Positions 1 to 8,400 are shown, numbered from the stretch's first letter. The stretch is DNA of 64,000 nucleotides from Acidobacteriota bacterium (GCA_947470805.1 CANIVU010000003.1:62001-126000); one strand, 5' to 3'. A program made the numbers and translations. Notes: generated by a model from the letters alone, not told the origin.

Positions 1-652
1 CATTCCCCACACTCCGCGCACCGGTCGTCGACCCCGCCAACGGCTGGTTCAACGGCCCCGTCCGCGTCAACTTCCCCGCCCCGTCCAACGTCTCCGCCTG
101 AATCCCCAGCGCCACAGTAACACCATAACTGTTCACCACCGAATACGACCCCTGCAAACTCTCCTGCGTATAACAACCCACCCCATCCGGCCGCCGCGTA
201 TGGACGCGCGTCAGAAACACCCCACCCGGCAGAATCACGCTGGGATCCCGCTGCACATCCACGATCGTCGTCGCGATCAACTTCGCGCCCTCTTCCACCG
301 CCTCAGTCACCAGGAAATCGTCGTCGGCCGACGCCTTGGTCCCGTCCGGCCGCGTCACAATCCGCGTAATCGTCCCACTCCCATTGCAGTTCACCGCGTA
401 CGTCCCAACACTCGTAACCGTCCCCACCGTCCGCGCCCCGGTCGCAGAACCCACCACCGGCTGGTTCAGAATCCCCGTCCGCGTCAAATTCCCGCGCCCA
501 TCCAAAGTCTCGGCCTGCAACCCGAGCGCAACCGCCGCCCCGTAACTATTGGCAACCGCCCACGCCCCCTGCAAACTCTCAACCGTATAACAGCGCGTAC
601 TCTGCGCCTGCGCCACGCCCAATACACTCAGAACCAGTAAGAAACGCTTCAT
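1..652 (-). CDS. Secreted repeat protein, unknown function (3' end outside window)
   Basis: The frame is open from an ATG at 650-652 to the window edge (217 residues seen, no stop), so the C-terminus is missing. An AGGAG ribosome site lies about 11 bases upstream. Residues 1-17 form a short signal peptide (MKRFLLVLSVLGVAQAQ). The mature part is a tandem repeat of about 138 residues: CYTVESLQG near residue 21 recurs as CYTQESLQG near residue 159, and each is followed by AETLDG and LTRTG blocks about 22 and 30 residues further on. The repeats resemble small secreted acidobacterial beta proteins with no assigned role. I cannot assign a function; at least part of a second repeat is present and more may follow to the left. 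Confidence 0.75.
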   Translation of the reverse strand, partial: MKRFLLVLSVLGVAQAQSTRCYTVESLQGAWAVANSYGAAVALGLQAETLDGRGNLTRTGILNQPVVGSATGARTVGTVTSVGTYAVNCNGSGTITRIVTRPDGTKASADDDFLVTEAVEEGAKLIATTIVDVQRDPSVILPGGVFLTRVHTRRPDGVGCYTQESLQGSYSVVNSYGVTVALGIQAETLDGAGKLTRTGPLNQPLAGSTTGARSVGN

Positions 653-875
653 AGATAATAATCTCCTTAGAAAATACCTGCGGCAAAAATAGGGATTCCC
701 CTCGCCGTTGCGCTCTATCCTCCGCCATCCACCCCCACCCGTCCATACCTCGCACCTCATCCGCCTCTCACACGCGGATCACTAGGCAAACCGTTGATTA
801 GACTGAGTCGAAACAGACGTTACCGATATGTTAAGCCGGTGATATGCTATTGCTGACGATACGTTAGGACTCCCC

Positions 876-3020
876 GTGCAGCACCAAGCCATCCACACCG
901 TCGTCCGCTTCGCGGCATTCGAAGTGGATCCGAAAAACGCCGAACTTCGGAAACACGGCGTGCGCATCAAACTGCAGGAACAGCCCTTCAAGATCCTCAT
1001 CGCCCTCCTCGAATCCCCTGGCGAAATCGTCACCCGGGACCAACTCCGCGAACGGATCTGGGGAAACGACACCTTTGTCGATTTCGACCACGGCCTCAGC
1101 GCCGCCGTAAATCGCCTCCGCGCCGCCCTCGGCGACTCCGCCGAACACCCCCGCTATATCGAAACCGTTGCCCGCCGCGGCTACCGCTTCATCGCCAGTA
1201 TTGAGAATGCGCCAACGCCCCAGCCATCCGCTCCCACGCCACCAAAATCGTACTGGCCCGCCGTCGCCCTGCTCTCCGCTCTAGCCCTCGCCGGCATCGC
1301 CGCGTGGTTCTCGCTGAACCCCAAAGCCCCGCCCCCCCGCCTCACCCAACTTACCGCCCTCACCGGCAGCGAAACCATGCCCTCCCTCTCCCCGGACGGC
1401 AAACAAATCGCCTACGTCTGGAACGGCGAAAAAGAGGACAACCCGGAAATCTACGTCAAAATGGTGGATAGCGAAGCCACTCTCCGCCTCACCAACAGCC
1501 CCGGCGCCGACCTCCTCCCCTCCTGGTCCCCCGATGGCACACACATCGCCTTTGCCCGCGTCCACGGTCAGGTTGGTATCTATATCGTCTCCCCACTCGG
1601 CGGCCCGGAGCGAAAGATCCACGAATTCCCCGGCATCGATACCCGCCCGCCCGGCCCGGAAACCGCCATCGTGGGCAACCTCCTCTACCCCATCGTCGGC
1701 CGGCCCTCCTGGTCCGCCGATGGCAAGTTCCTCGCCGTCACCCGCCGCAGTGAACCGCCCCAACCCGGCGATGGCTCCGTCCTCCTTGTCCCTGTCAATG
1801 GCGGCGCCCCCCGCACACTTCTCACTCCAGAACCCGGCGCCCACTACCAACACCCCACCTTCTCCCCCGACGGCCGCAGCCTCGCCGTCAACCTCTGCGG
1901 CACCGCCAAGCCCCCCTGCCAAATCCAACAGATCCGCCTCACGGCCGATCTGCACCAGGATGGGCCCGCCCAAACCCTGCACTCCTACCGCGGCCAACTC
2001 CGCGGCATCGCCTGGGCACCCGGCGGCGAATCCCTCATCGTCGGCGGCTTCTCCCTCCCCCGCTTCTACTCCTGGCGCCTCTCCGTCACAAATCCCGGCG
2101 AACCGGAACGCATCGATTTGGCCGGCGCCGACGCCATCTGGCCGACCGTGAGCCGCACCGGCAACCGCTTCGCTTTCGGCCGTTCCACCCTCCAAGCCGA
2201 TCTCTGGCGCCTCGGCCCGTCCGGCAAACCGGAGTTCTTCCTTTCCTCCACCGCCCGCGACATCTCCCCCCGCTTCTCCCCCGATGGCAAACGCATCGCC
2301 TTCGAGTCCGCCCGCAACGGGGAAAGTGATATCTGGGTCGCCGACGCCGACGGCGCCAATCTCCTCCAACTCGGCCATCATCAGGATCTCCCCAGCGGTT
2401 CCCCGGCCTGGTCGCCCGATGGCCGGCTGATCACCTACGACACCGCCACCCCCACCGGCGGCAGAGACATTTGGGTCGTTGAATCCACGGGCGGCTCCCC
2501 CCGCCGTGTCCAGAAGGAGATTGGAGATTGCAACCAGCCAGCCTGGGCGGCCGACGGCCAGCATATCTTCTGCTCCCAGCCGCAAGGCAGCACCGCCAAC
2601 ATCTGGCGCATCCCCGCCTCCGGCGGTCCCGGACTGCAAATCACAAAATCCGGTGGTGCCACGCCCAGGGTCTCCTCGGACGGCAAAACGCTATTCTTCC
2701 TACGCCGCAGCAATGGCCAGGACCAGCTGTTCGCGCAACCCCTGTCCGGCGGCGAACCCAAACAACTCTCCCCGGACCCCATTGTCCGCGTCAGCTACCA
2801 CGTCGATCCCACCGGCATCTTCTACATCACCCCCCGCGATTCCGACTGGTGCGACATCAAACTCTACGACTTCGCCACCCAAAAGACCCGCGTCATCGCC
2901 GAAATCCAGCGCCCCGTCGCCTTCGGCCTCTCGGTCTCCCCAGATCGCAAAACCTTCCTCTCCTCCCGCCCCATCACCGGCTCCGACCTCATGCTCATCG
3001 ACCACCTCAGATTCCCCTGA
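876..3020 (+). CDS. Membrane-bound winged-helix regulator with TolB-like beta-propeller
   Basis: The 714-residue product starts at GTG 876, preceded by AGGA. Residues about 8-105 form an OmpR/CadC-type winged-helix DNA-binding domain (FKILIALLE, TRDQLRERIWG, FDHGLSAAVNRLRAALGD, ARRGYRFI). One transmembrane helix follows at about 122-145, then an outside domain of PD40/TolB-type propeller blades marked by repeated SPDGK motifs (for example SLSPDGKQIAYV, SWSPDGTHIAFA, RFSPDGKRIAFES, AWSPDGRLITYD). There is no receiver domain, so a one-component sensor of CadC type is likely: the propeller would sense outside the cytoplasm and the N-terminus would bind DNA. This architecture is common in Acidobacteriota. 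The ligand and target genes are unknown. Confidence 0.88.
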   Translation: MQHQAIHTVVRFAAFEVDPKNAELRKHGVRIKLQEQPFKILIALLESPGEIVTRDQLRERIWGNDTFVDFDHGLSAAVNRLRAALGDSAEHPRYIETVARRGYRFIASIENAPTPQPSAPTPPKSYWPAVALLSALALAGIAAWFSLNPKAPPPRLTQLTALTGSETMPSLSPDGKQIAYVWNGEKEDNPEIYVKMVDSEATLRLTNSPGADLLPSWSPDGTHIAFARVHGQVGIYIVSPLGGPERKIHEFPGIDTRPPGPETAIVGNLLYPIVGRPSWSADGKFLAVTRRSEPPQPGDGSVLLVPVNGGAPRTLLTPEPGAHYQHPTFSPDGRSLAVNLCGTAKPPCQIQQIRLTADLHQDGPAQTLHSYRGQLRGIAWAPGGESLIVGGFSLPRFYSWRLSVTNPGEPERIDLAGADAIWPTVSRTGNRFAFGRSTLQADLWRLGPSGKPEFFLSSTARDISPRFSPDGKRIAFESARNGESDIWVADADGANLLQLGHHQDLPSGSPAWSPDGRLITYDTATPTGGRDIWVVESTGGSPRRVQKEIGDCNQPAWAADGQHIFCSQPQGSTANIWRIPASGGPGLQITKSGGATPRVSSDGKTLFFLRRSNGQDQLFAQPLSGGEPKQLSPDPIVRVSYHVDPTGIFYITPRDSDWCDIKLYDFATQKTRVIAEIQRPVAFGLSVSPDRKTFLSSRPITGSDLMLIDHLRFP

Positions 3021-3115
3021 GAGCCTGGCTACCAGGAAACTCCGGTACCACGGAATTTCCCCGCCAATTTCATTCACGATGACAACTCTCCCCGCCCGTT
3101 CGCGCCATAGTTGAC

Positions 3116-3706
3116 GTGAACCCCAAAATCGCCCTCCCGCTCGCCCTCTCCCTCGCCGCCCTCGGCCAGGAACCCGCCCCCAACGACCCCCACGCCGAAG
3201 ACCGCCAACAGATGCTCCGCATCTTCCGCGAAGTCGAAACCAGCATCAACGAACAAAGCCTGGACCGCATGGTCAAACAAATGGACCCCGCCGCCACCGT
3301 CGTTTGGGCCAACGGCGAAATCTCCCGCGGCCCCGCCGAAATCCTCGCCTACTACGACCGCATGGTCAAGAGCCCTGACCGCGTTCTCTCCCGCTACACC
3401 ACCAAAGCCAAGCTCAACGGCCACGCCCGCTTCCTCGCCGACGGCACCGTCGCCATCGCCGACGGCACCATGGAAGACGAATTCACCTCCACCCTCCGCG
3501 GACCCTTTAAGCTCAACTCCAACTGGACCACCACCCTCGCCAAAATCAACGGCGAATGGAAGGTCGTCGCCCTCCACCTCTCCGCCAACGTCTTCAACAA
3601 CGTGCTCCTCGACGACGCAAAGAAGGCGCTCACCTACACCACCGGCGGCGGTCTCCTCGCCGGCGCCATCATCGGCTGGTTCCTCGGCCGCCGCAAAAAG
3701 GCGTAG
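3116..3706 (+). CDS. Exported NTF2-like (SnoaL/DUF4440-type) protein with C-terminal anchor
   Basis: The product has 196 residues and starts at GTG 3116. Residues 1-16 are a signal peptide (MNPKIALPLALSLAAL). The core, about 30-155, has the pattern of a DUF4440/SnoaL-like cone fold: a helix with the DRMVKQMDP stretch, then strands carrying ATVVWANGEISRGPAEI, an ADGTVAIADGTMEDEF strand, and a final WTTTLAKINGEWKVVALH strand pair. A glycine-rich transmembrane helix near 172-190 ends in GRRKKA, a positive stop-transfer tail. This predicts a membrane-tethered periplasmic small-ligand binding or unassigned enzyme domain. The next gene begins 3 bases after the stop, so the two are probably co-transcribed. 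Confidence 0.75.
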   Translation: MNPKIALPLALSLAALGQEPAPNDPHAEDRQQMLRIFREVETSINEQSLDRMVKQMDPAATVVWANGEISRGPAEILAYYDRMVKSPDRVLSRYTTKAKLNGHARFLADGTVAIADGTMEDEFTSTLRGPFKLNSNWTTTLAKINGEWKVVALHLSANVFNNVLLDDAKKALTYTTGGGLLAGAIIGWFLGRRKKA

Positions 3707-3709
3707 CCA

Positions 3710-4654
3710 ATGTTCCTCGCCATTCTCTTCTGGATCCTGATCCTCTTCGACCTCGCCGCCCTCGGCCTCTTCTTCGTCCTCGGCCTCGCCGCCGGCCCGT
3801 CGTCCCAGACCGGCGCCGGCGCCATCGCGGCGTTCATGCTCCCCGTCCCATTCCTGTTACTAATCGCCGCCATCGGCCTCTTCGTCTTCACCAAATCCCC
3901 TCTCACCCGCGGCCTGGCCTTCCTCACCGCCGCCGCGCCAATCCTCTTCGTCATCTACGCCTTCGCCTACTCCGGCTACATCCAAAACGAATTCCAGGAC
4001 CAATCCGGCAACCCGACCCGCTTCAAGCGCGGCCCCATGCAGGAACTGGAAAAGGCAATCGCCACCAACGACGCCGCCACCGTCACCGCCGCCGCCCGCG
4101 CCGTCAATATCAAAGCCAAAGCCATCGACGGCTCCAGCGTCCTCACCGTCGCCCTCCGCCAACTCGAAGAGAAGCCCGGCCCGCCCAACGCCATCCGCGC
4201 CCTCCTCGCAGCCGGCGCCAGCGTCAACACAAAAGAGGACGAGCCCCCTCTCTACGTCGCCATCCAGGTCAGCGGCAAAACCGGCCCCGAACCCGTCAAA
4301 CACCTCCTCGACGCCGGCGCCAACCCCAACACCCCCGGCACCTTCGGCGACCCCGCCTGGTTTATGGCCACCGGCCTGATGATCCCGACGGAAGTCCTCG
4401 AACTCCTCCTCAACCGTGGAGCCAACCTCAACGCCAAGGACCGCAGAGGCCAAACGGCTCTATTCGGCGCCGTGATCTGCGAAAACTGGCCCGCCGCCAA
4501 ACTCCTCATCGAAAAGGGAATCGATTGGAAGAGCTTCCGCGCCAACAACGGTCTCGACCTCCCCAGCACTCTCGACGGCCAGACCCGCGTCAGCTACCCC
4601 CAAAAGCCCGGTCTCCCCGAGCTCATCGAACTCGTGAAAAAGCGCCAGAACTAA
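3710..4654 (+). CDS. Membrane protein with cytoplasmic ankyrin repeats
   Basis: The product has 314 residues. Three hydrophobic segments fill residues 1-90 (MFLAILFWILILFDLAALG; FMLPVPFLLLIAAIGLFVF; FLTAAAPILFVIYAFAYSG). From about 105 to the end come four to five ankyrin-type units, recognised by AIRALLAAGASVNTKEDEPP, VKHLLDAGANPNTPG, VLELLLNRGANLNAKDRRG and AAKLLIEKGID. Ankyrin repeats bind other proteins, so a membrane-anchored scaffold is the likely role; no partner is evident. The gene follows the NTF2-like gene by 3 bases. Its TAA stop shares bases with the TAG stop of the convergent DUF1080 gene (CTAA at 4651-4654). Confidence 0.78.
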   Translation: MFLAILFWILILFDLAALGLFFVLGLAAGPSSQTGAGAIAAFMLPVPFLLLIAAIGLFVFTKSPLTRGLAFLTAAAPILFVIYAFAYSGYIQNEFQDQSGNPTRFKRGPMQELEKAIATNDAATVTAAARAVNIKAKAIDGSSVLTVALRQLEEKPGPPNAIRALLAAGASVNTKEDEPPLYVAIQVSGKTGPEPVKHLLDAGANPNTPGTFGDPAWFMATGLMIPTEVLELLLNRGANLNAKDRRGQTALFGAVICENWPAAKLLIEKGIDWKSFRANNGLDLPSTLDGQTRVSYPQKPGLPELIELVKKRQN

Positions 4655-5847
4655 GGCCGCCCCAGCACCGCCAGCCCCCGGTAATGAACCTCCAAGTTCT
4701 GCCGCGGATTGGCCTGCAACGCCAACCGCCCCATCTTCCGCCCCACCGTATCGTTCAACAACTCCCCCGTCTTCACGCCATTGATGAACACCGCGATCCG
4801 CCCGCCATGCGCGCTGATCACCATCTCATTCCAATCCCCCGGCCTAAAAAACCACAACCCCTCCAACGGCCCCGTGTGCTGAATCCACCCCCGCGCCTGC
4901 CGCCCCGGCTCCTGCAGCCCGCCCGCATCCCGCGTCGGATCAACTTCAATCTCAAACCCCAACCGGTTCGGCTCCGTCCCATTGTCCGGATCCCCCATCC
5001 GAAGAAACACCCCGCTATTCCCCGCCACAGTCTTGTACTCCAACCGCAAAGTAAAGTCCGTCCAAGTCTCCTTCAATATCAACAGCCCCCGCTTCAAAGA
5101 ATCCACCGTCTGCCGCCCCGTGATCGTACCGCCATCAAACGTCCACTCCCCGCCCCCATTCTTCTCCCACTCCGCGGCAACCGGTTTCCAAACATGCCGC
5201 CCCCGGTCTTCAATCATCAGATTCCGCCACCGCACCGACGCCGGCTTGTCGCCCTTGAACGCATGCACCTGCAGCGCAATAAACCCCTCCTGGTCCAACG
5301 GGTCCACCACATCCGCGCACGCCTCCCCATTCACCCAAACCCGAATGTGATCCCCGACAGCCTCCACCCGGTACTTGTTCCACTGCCCCGCCTTCAAGGC
5401 CCGAGACGAAGTATGATGCAGCCACCCCCGCCGCCCCTCGTCATAGATCCCACCCGAATCCCCCGAAGCCTCATTCGCCGTCTCCACCTGATACCCATAC
5501 ACCCGCCCCGCCGGCTGCTTCCGCACGACGCCTTCTTTCCCATTAAACGTCCGCACGGTCGCCTCCGCCGCATACTGATGCGACCGGATCTGCACGCCCG
5601 AATTCAAAACGTCATCCGCCCAAATCTCATACTCCAAAACAAAATCCCCATACGTCTTCTCCGTGCAGAGAAACGAGTTCGGACTCCCCTCCGCCGTCGT
5701 CCCGACAATGGCGCCCTTCACAACGGAATAGGCGGCCTTCCCGTTACACTGTCGCCAGCCGCGAAGGGTCTTCCCGTCGAACAACTTCGTCATCGGCCCG
5801 GCCAACACCGCCAGCCCGCCCAGAACCAACAAAACAAGAATTCGCAT
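4651..5847 (-). CDS. Secreted DUF1080 (3-keto-disaccharide hydrolase-like) protein, two tandem domains
   Basis: The product has 398 residues from ATG 5847; a start 18 bases further upstream is possible but would place six residues before a typical signal peptide (MRILVLLVLGGLAVLAGP). Two DUF1080 concanavalin-like domains follow. The first (about 20-210) has KLFDGKTLRGWRQ, GDFVLEYEIW, NSGVQIRS and QWNKYRVEAVGDHIRVWVNG. The second (about 220-397) has DFTLRLEYKT, NSGVFLRMGDP and DWNEMVISAHGGRIAVFING. Some DUF1080 members act on 3-keto-glycosides; many are only annotated by homology. Export suggests a role in sugar or polysaccharide breakdown in the periplasm. The family is abundant in Acidobacteriota and Planctomycetes. 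Confidence 0.88.
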   Translation of the reverse strand: MRILVLLVLGGLAVLAGPMTKLFDGKTLRGWRQCNGKAAYSVVKGAIVGTTAEGSPNSFLCTEKTYGDFVLEYEIWADDVLNSGVQIRSHQYAAEATVRTFNGKEGVVRKQPAGRVYGYQVETANEASGDSGGIYDEGRRGWLHHTSSRALKAGQWNKYRVEAVGDHIRVWVNGEACADVVDPLDQEGFIALQVHAFKGDKPASVRWRNLMIEDRGRHVWKPVAAEWEKNGGGEWTFDGGTITGRQTVDSLKRGLLILKETWTDFTLRLEYKTVAGNSGVFLRMGDPDNGTEPNRLGFEIEVDPTRDAGGLQEPGRQARGWIQHTGPLEGLWFFRPGDWNEMVISAHGGRIAVFINGVKTGELLNDTVGRKMGRLALQANPRQNLEVHYRGLAVLGRP

Positions 5848-5961
5848 CACCGCGCAGCCTATCACATCACCGAGTCAAATAATGATTCCGGCGTTTCCGT
5901 TGCCAACGCAATCAGCGGAAATGAGACCAAGGGAAAGGATGGTCCAAGCCGCCTCCAAAAA

Positions 5962-6663
5962 CTACTTCGCACCGCCCGTAACAATCAAGCGAACAGTGGC
6001 CGGAGTCCGCCCCGTCAAGGCCTCCACCGGTATCTGAGTGGATCCAATCCGCGCCAAAGGAATACCGGCGGAATCGCTCAACTGGAAGAACCCGCTGCTA
6101 ACGACAAGTTTCGTCGGAACACCAACAGGGATCAATGCCTCGAAGCTACGGCCGTTGGCATCCTGGCTTGTACGCGTTGCCGGAACAAACACAATGGAGT
6201 CCGTCCCTGTTCCAATCAGCAGGTGCGCCCCCGCTGTCTTCCCTTCGTGCAACGGTAGAAGTTGGCCGGGATCATCAATCCGGATCGGCACCGTCGCGCC
6301 CTTCACCATGACCAGCGCCGCCTTAGTAATCTGATTCCGCGCCGGCACGGAAAACGGGGCCGGGCGCTTGCCCCACTGGCACGGATTCAACCAAACGCTT
6401 CCGGGCAAGTCCCCGCACAGGCTGTATCGACCGTCGGCCAGATTGTCAAAACGGAAAACACCTTTGGCGTCGCTCATCGTGCTCCACCTCGTCGCCCGCG
6501 ACGTGGGTGGATAGGGTTGCTCCCTCTGCAGAAACACGCTTCCGCCAGCGAGTACAGTCCCGTCATCCCCGGTCAACGTACCCTCAATAGCCCGTCCCGC
6601 CGAAAACGCCTGCTGCGCAAGGCACACCGCCGCGCCAAAAATCGCGAATGTGATGATCCTCAT
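5962..6663 (-). CDS. Secreted protein with carboxypeptidase regulatory-like domain
   Basis: The product has 233 residues. A signal peptide covers about 1-22 (MRIITFAIFGAAVCLAQQAF). Residues about 25-105 have the transthyretin-like CarboxypepD_reg pattern (IEGTLTGDDGTVLAGGSVFL, then GVFRFDNLADGRYSLCGDLPGS). The rest is a beta-rich region of unknown type that ends in TVRLIVTGGAK. This is a structural or binding domain often placed in exported proteins of this lineage; no catalytic residues are evident. It lies 37 bases downstream of the TIGR03437 gene on the same strand, with which it may be co-transcribed. Confidence 0.7.
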   Translation of the reverse strand: MRIITFAIFGAAVCLAQQAFSAGRAIEGTLTGDDGTVLAGGSVFLQREQPYPPTSRATRWSTMSDAKGVFRFDNLADGRYSLCGDLPGSVWLNPCQWGKRPAPFSVPARNQITKAALVMVKGATVPIRIDDPGQLLPLHEGKTAGAHLLIGTGTDSIVFVPATRTSQDANGRSFEALIPVGVPTKLVVSSGFFQLSDSAGIPLARIGSTQIPVEALTGRTPATVRLIVTGGAK

Positions 6664-6699
6664 AATTCGGTTCCCCCTTCCACCAATCCACGTATTCCC

Positions 6700-7449
6700 C
6701 TATTGAATGAAGATCGAAGTCCGTTGCTCGGCATTGTCCGCCTCCCCGATCTTGAGTACCAACGGCTGCTGACCCGATGGGAGTCCCTCCGGAAGTTCCG
6801 CGTTGACTTGAAGATGCCCGGCCGACGCGTACAGCGTCGGCCCGGCATAGACAACCCTCGCGGCCTTGCCGCCAATGGTGAGAGAAGCGGGAAAACTAAG
6901 TGGCCTGCGCCCTTGGGCCGTGATGGCGATGCTTCCGTCCGGAAACGTCTCCTCCCGCACGCCCGCTCCGGTAAAGAAAAGGGTGATCACGCCCCCTGGC
7001 GCCGCCGGATTGTCCGCACTGTTTAACCCGCCCCCAGGGTAGACGAGAATGCCCCCCGGTCCGCTCCCATCCTGCGGCGATGTAAAAACCGCGAGCCCAG
7101 TTTCAGCCACCGGAACGGAAAACGGAGGAGATGACTGGGCATCGGTGTAGTGAGAAACCACCATCTGTGCGCTCGTCTGACCGGAGAGCGCGAAGAGAAC
7201 CACCGCGTTAACACGGCCAGGGCTCACATACAGCACGGGGGCGGGGATCCCGTTAAACGTCACCTTAGTGTGGCCCCATTCAAACGGATACATGCCAGCC
7301 GTGTCATAGCTGGAGGCCAATACCCGCGGCCCCAAACTGCTCCCAAATATGGATACCAGCATGCCGGGAGCGATCGGCCCGGCGAGCGATGCGGCGTTGA
7401 CCACAGATTCAATCCTGGGTAACGGGGGTGACTCCAGGTCCATGATCAC
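6700..7449 (-). CDS. TIGR03437-type domain, probable C-terminal part of a split gene
   Basis: These 249 residues make a nearly complete TIGR03437 domain: VVNAASLAGPIAPGMLVSIF near the start, IPAPVLYVSPGRVNAVV, GVITLFFTGAGV, and LQVNAELPEGLPSGQQPLVL near the end. In this lineage the domain is usually the C-terminus of long exported proteins, but here there is no signal peptide. The annotated GTG at 7449 has no recognisable ribosome site, and the frame stays open upstream past it to about 7548 (reading TVDQTPPSSASARVI before MDLES). The gene upstream (7482-7838) supplies a signal peptide and ends at the same place in another frame. I therefore read this as the second half of one frameshifted gene. 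Confidence 0.7.
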   Translation of the reverse strand: MIMDLESPPLPRIESVVNAASLAGPIAPGMLVSIFGSSLGPRVLASSYDTAGMYPFEWGHTKVTFNGIPAPVLYVSPGRVNAVVLFALSGQTSAQMVVSHYTDAQSSPPFSVPVAETGLAVFTSPQDGSGPGGILVYPGGGLNSADNPAAPGGVITLFFTGAGVREETFPDGSIAITAQGRRPLSFPASLTIGGKAARVVYAGPTLYASAGHLQVNAELPEGLPSGQQPLVLKIGEADNAEQRTSIFIQ

Positions 7450-7481
7450 ACGGGCACTCGCAGAACTCGGTGGCGTTTGAT

Positions 7482-7838
7482 CTACCGTCGTGAAACGACC
7501 GACACGAGGTATCGGCCCGGCGGTAGCGTTTTTGTCACGTTTGGATTAGGACCGATCGCAACTCGCGCGGGCGTGACCCCGCTCGACGGAGTGACAACGA
7601 GCAGATTCTCAATAATTCCGTCGAGGCCGCCCCCCGTATGAGTTACGCGATCAACCTTAAACTTCAAGGTGCCGGATCCCACAACCAAGACCGCGACATC
7701 AGCCTGGCTCGTCTGTATGACATCGCCGTATGAATTTCCACGAATCGACACAGTGCCAGAAGGCACGTACAACTGCTGTCCCGCGCAGTGCGCCATCAAT
7801 AACGCTGTCGCGACCAATATTTCTGCTGTGCAACGCAT
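7482..7838 (-). CDS. Secreted protein, probable N-terminal part of a split TIGR03437 gene
   Basis: The product has 118 residues from ATG 7838, chosen because GGAGG sits five to six bases upstream; an in-frame ATG 12 bases earlier overlaps that site. It opens with a signal peptide (MRCTAEILVATALLMAHCAG), then a short beta domain ending in TLPPGRYLVSVVSRR and a TAG stop. The last residues before the stop (PPGRYLVSV) look like an interior strand, not a natural end. The TIGR03437 frame overlaps it and continues directly. A one-base indel near 7497-7505 would join the two into a single exported protein of about 375 residues. It may be a real pseudogene or a sequencing error. Confidence 0.6.
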   Translation of the reverse strand: MRCTAEILVATALLMAHCAGQQLYVPSGTVSIRGNSYGDVIQTSQADVAVLVVGSGTLKFKVDRVTHTGGGLDGIIENLLVVTPSSGVTPARVAIGPNPNVTKTLPPGRYLVSVVSRR

Positions 7839-7859
7839 CAACTCCTCCACTACGTGACA

Positions 7860-8238
7860 ACTCCGGTAACTTGTGCTGAAAAACAGGGCGTATCATCAGT
7901 CTCTTAGACTGATCGTACTCTGGTTCACCCAAATTGTTTGATCGATCATCTCTAAGGGTCCAATTTCAATCTGTGACCCGTTCTAACCTCTCCGGGGTCG
8001 CCACTTCGCTCCGTCAATTGTTTCGTCCGTCGCACCACAACAGCGAAACACTGACTTCAACCTCATTAGGAAATCCCGGCCGGGAAATCGAATTCCGTCC
8101 CACCCAATACCAACGCAAGGCAAGGCACGTAATACCGGGTACCCACCGGCCAACCCCATCACAACCCCAAACACTTCCCTAACCCCAACAAAACAAACAT
8201 ACTCCATCCTTCAAAACACCCCCAACCCCTTGACAACT
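7860..8238. other. Intergenic region without a convincing gene
   Basis: No frame here has a credible start, ribosome site or protein-like composition. The part from about 8040 to 8230 is strikingly poor in G on the + strand; the complementary strand carries repeated runs of three to four G (for example around 8154-8186). The region separates a leftward secreted-protein gene from the rightward cysS operon, so promoters for both directions should lie here. Confidence 0.6.
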
Positions 8239-8247
8239 TGCTATAAT
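8239..8247 (+). promoter_or_regulatory. Extended -10 promoter candidate
   Basis: TGCTATAAT matches an extended -10 element (TG-n-TATAAT). A TTGACA at 8230-8235 is only six bases away, too near to serve as its -35. Transcription would start near 8254, about 260 bases before cysS, just ahead of the stem-loop at 8258-8301. Confidence 0.45.
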
Positions 8248-8257
8248 GAAAAGGTGA

Positions 8258-8301
8258 GGGCTTGTCATCCGCCAACAAAGGCGGCCCAGACGAGCCCTTT
8301 T
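8258..8301 (+). terminator. Terminator-like stem-loop in the cysS leader
   Basis: GGGCTTGTC (8258-8266) pairs with GACGAGCCC (8289-8297) with one G-U pair. Inside it, CCGCC (8269-8273) pairs with GGCGG (8280-8284) around AACAAA. TTTT follows at 8298-8301. The shape is that of an intrinsic terminator lying only about ten bases downstream of a -10 element, so it could end a 45-50 base transcript or act as an attenuator of the cysS operon. Confidence 0.45.
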
Positions 8302-8400
8302 GCAATTCCCGCGCCGCTGAAGCCCATCGCCCGGGTAACAACGAAAACCCCACACAGCGGAAGGTCCCAAGGGGCGTTGAAAATAAATGACTTACACCCT

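Noticed and set aside
200-640. A 146-codon + strand frame at the left edge
   Set aside because: It is the complement of the secreted repeat protein and is Arg/Pro-rich without features.
3556-6258. A 900-codon open frame on the + strand
   Set aside because: It is extremely rich in Arg, Pro and His, crosses three well-supported genes on both strands and has no domain; it is a composition artefact of high GC.
8230-8247. TTGACA followed by TATAAT as a sigma-70 promoter
   Set aside because: The spacing is 6 bases in place of about 17, so the TTGACA cannot be the -35; only the extended -10 is kept.
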